Assembly (NCBI GenBank): GCA_022791575.1
Contig: JAAVZI010000037.1
Span: 1-64,000 of the forward strand
Length of the DNA: 64,000 nucleotides
Reading direction: 5' to 3'
DNA from: Lachnospiraceae bacterium
Lineage (GTDB): Bacteria; Bacillota; Clostridia; Lachnospirales; Lachnospiraceae
The notes beneath the pieces were generated by a model. That model searched no databases and had not been told where the DNA came from. It was given only the letters and a program-made list of their open reading frames with translations. Positions 62,993 to 64,000 of this stretch are shown here, in pieces; position 1 is the stretch's first letter; the number at the start of each line of letters is the position of its first letter. A program made the position numbers and the translations under genes.

Positions 62993-63004
62993 GAACGTAT
63001 GTTC
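62993..63004. promoter_or_regulatory. LexA/DinR-like SOS box
   Basis: GAAC-GTAT-GTTC matches the Gram-positive SOS box core GAACNNNNGTTC. It lies just after a TAAAAT (62985-62990) that could be a -10, and 25 bases before araD, between recR and araD. Binding is inferred. Confidence 0.4.
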
Positions 63005-63028
63005 AGTATATTACAGGAGGATTGAAAT

Positions 63029-63718
63029 ATGTTAGAGGAATTAAAGAAACAGGTCTATGAGGCCAATATGGAACTTCCCAAAAGAGGACTAGTGACTTAT
63101 ACCTGGGGGAATGTCAGCGGATTTGATAAGGAGACCGGATATTTTGCCATTAAGCCGAGCGGGGTTGAATATGAGGAATTACAGCCGGAGGATATGGTTA
63201 TCATGGACTTAAACGGCAATAAAATTGAAGGAAAGTACAATCCATCTTCGGATACGGCAACCCATATTGAATTATATAAGGCATGGCCGGAAGTCGGCGG
63301 TATTGTACATACGCATTCTCCATGGGCAACTCAGTGGGCGCAGGCAGGCAGAAGCATCCCTAGTTATGGAACGACTCATGCGGATTATTTCTATGGGGAT
63401 ATCCCATGTGCCAGAAGTCTGACCCCGGAGGAAATCGAAGAGGCTTATGAAAAAAATACTGGTTTAGTAATTATAGAAACCTTTGCTGATAAGAATCCTA
63501 AATTTGTTCCAGGTGTACTTTGCACCAACCATGGGCCGTTTGCTTGGGGAACGGATGCGAAAGAAGCGGTGCATAATGCAGTGGTATTAGAAGAGTGTGC
63601 TAAGATGGCTTACTATACTGAGTGCATCAATCCAAGAGTACAGCAGATTCCTCAGCCTTTGATGGACAAGCATTTCTTAAGGAAGCATGGGGAAAATGCT
63701 TACTATGGCCAGAAGTAG
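63029..63718 (+). CDS. araD: L-ribulose-5-phosphate 4-epimerase
   Basis: A 229 aa class II aldolase-family zinc enzyme that interconverts L-ribulose-5-phosphate and D-xylulose-5-phosphate. Motifs: [49 protein letters not shown] (zinc histidines in HTHS) and the late [14 protein letters not shown] precedes ATG 63029. No araA or araB is near, but a transaldolase follows, which fits pentose phosphate use. Confidence 0.92.
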   Translation: MLEELKKQVYEANMELPKRGLVTYTWGNVSGFDKETGYFAIKPSGVEYEELQPEDMVIMDLNGNKIEGKYNPSSDTATHIELYKAWPEVGGIVHTHSPWATQWAQAGRSIPSYGTTHADYFYGDIPCARSLTPEEIEEAYEKNTGLVIIETFADKNPKFVPGVLCTNHGPFAWGTDAKEAVHNAVVLEECAKMAYYTECINPRVQQIPQPLMDKHFLRKHGENAYYGQK

Positions 63719-63735
63719 CTTCTGTAAAATTATAC

Positions 63736-63762
63736 AAAAAACCAGTTGTTTTGGGGTTTTTT
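63736..63762 (+). terminator. weak terminator after araD
   Basis: AAAAAACC pairs with GGTTTTTT across about 10 bases. The stem is AT-rich and overlaps the -35 of the next promoter closely. Confidence 0.35.
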
Positions 63763-63763
63763 A

Positions 63764-63792
63764 TGGACAAAACAGAGCCAGGGATGTATAAT
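63764..63792 (+). promoter_or_regulatory. promoter of the transaldolase gene
   Basis: TGGACA at 63764-63769, 17-base spacer, TATAAT at 63787-63792; AGGAGG follows before the ATG at 63835. Confidence 0.65.
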
Positions 63793-63834
63793 GAATGTAT
63801 AGGAAAACAAAAAATTATAGGAGGATAAAGTAAC

Positions 63835-64000
63835 ATGAAATTATTTGTTGACACAGCCAAAATCGAGGATATTAAAAAAGCAAATGAAATGGGAGTCATC
63901 TGTGGGGTAACCACGAATCCGTCTCTAATTGCCAAAGAAGGCGGAAGAAGCCAGGAAGATGTATTAAAAGAGATCGCTTCTATCGTAGATGGACCAATCA
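63835..64000 (+). CDS. transaldolase / fructose-6-phosphate aldolase-like, partial
   Basis: The first 55 codons are in the window and the gene runs off the right edge. [34 protein letters not shown] and [15 protein letters not shown] match the short bacterial transaldolase (TalC/Fsa) class, which moves dihydroxyacetone units in the pentose phosphate pathway. TAGGAGGAT precedes ATG 63835. The catalytic Lys lies beyond the window. Confidence 0.88.
   Translation, partial: MKLFVDTAKIEDIKKANEMGVICGVTTNPSLIAKEGGRSQEDVLKEIASIVDGPI

Noticed and set aside
63622..63828. Small gene between araD and the transaldolase
   Set aside because: It is an out-of-frame shadow that overlaps the araD end and the promoter of the next gene.

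Overview
The window looks like a chromosomal segment of a Gram-positive anaerobe of class Clostridia, most likely Lachnospiraceae-like. Pointers are a large Firmicutes-type SRP RNA with the Alu domain, a flavodiiron protein and a PerR/Fur regulator, PssA/Psd with UppP and VanY-type peptidases and no outer-membrane genes, debris of a Clostridia-type integrative conjugative element, and an orphan PduB-like microcompartment shell gene. This assignment is inference from gene content.

Layout. 1-3285: a decayed membrane transporter, hemL, an IS3-family transposase relic and a degenerate copy of a dispersed repeat. 3286-9744: a heterodimeric ABC exporter pair, hemA, an unknown protein and a SMI1/KNR4-like protein. 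9828-17569: an ABC-ATPase pseudogene, a small lipoprotein, hemB, a convergent operon of a deoxyinosine glycosylase and an orphan N6-adenine methyltransferase, a soluble CZB chemoreceptor and a Nudix hydrolase. 17600-20096: an AT-rich scar of broken genes (surface-protein relic, VirB4-like tail, DUF6075-like tail) ending in an intact-looking antitoxin/Fic pair. 20531-25564: an amino-acid ABC transporter whose substrate-binding lobes appear in swapped order, then an EF-G/TetM-like GTPase fused to a YacP/Rae1-type NYN nuclease domain. 25569-33495: PerR-like regulator, zinc-ribbon membrane protein, flavodiiron protein, MacB-like ABC protein, trpS. 33635-40599: an envelope block (uppP, M15 peptidase, a YbhN-like membrane protein, pssA, psd, CapA), then a GreA-like factor and a LuxR-type regulator. 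40787-41827: SRP RNA and PduB-like shell protein. 42090-47489: VTC polyphosphate polymerase domain, DUF4956 protein, carbohydrate-binding lipoprotein and a dockerin/Ig-like protein. 47607-54094: two LeuD/LeuC-type hydro-lyase pairs enclosing GNAT, DegV and chemoreceptor genes. 54322-58560: a two-component system, a membrane protein and vanY, with shared GATACAA direct repeats in front of the first and last genes. 58610-64000: tRNA-Ser, a phosphofructokinase, dnaX-ybaB-recR, araD and the start of a transaldolase.

Two window-wide signals stand out. First, 3286-25564 reads as GC-richer and C-rich on the + strand (except the 10.4 kb lipoprotein and the 17.6-20.1 kb scar), whatever the gene direction, and changes sharply at 25565 to an AT-richer, G-rich + strand. 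Second, a family of intergenic hairpin elements with TTAGG/CCTAA ends occurs at four loci (about 2.5, 16.9, 42.9 and 61.6 kb), with compensatory changes in the long stem and repeated flanks that look like target-site duplications. The most interesting single protein is the translational GTPase-nuclease fusion at 22931-25564.
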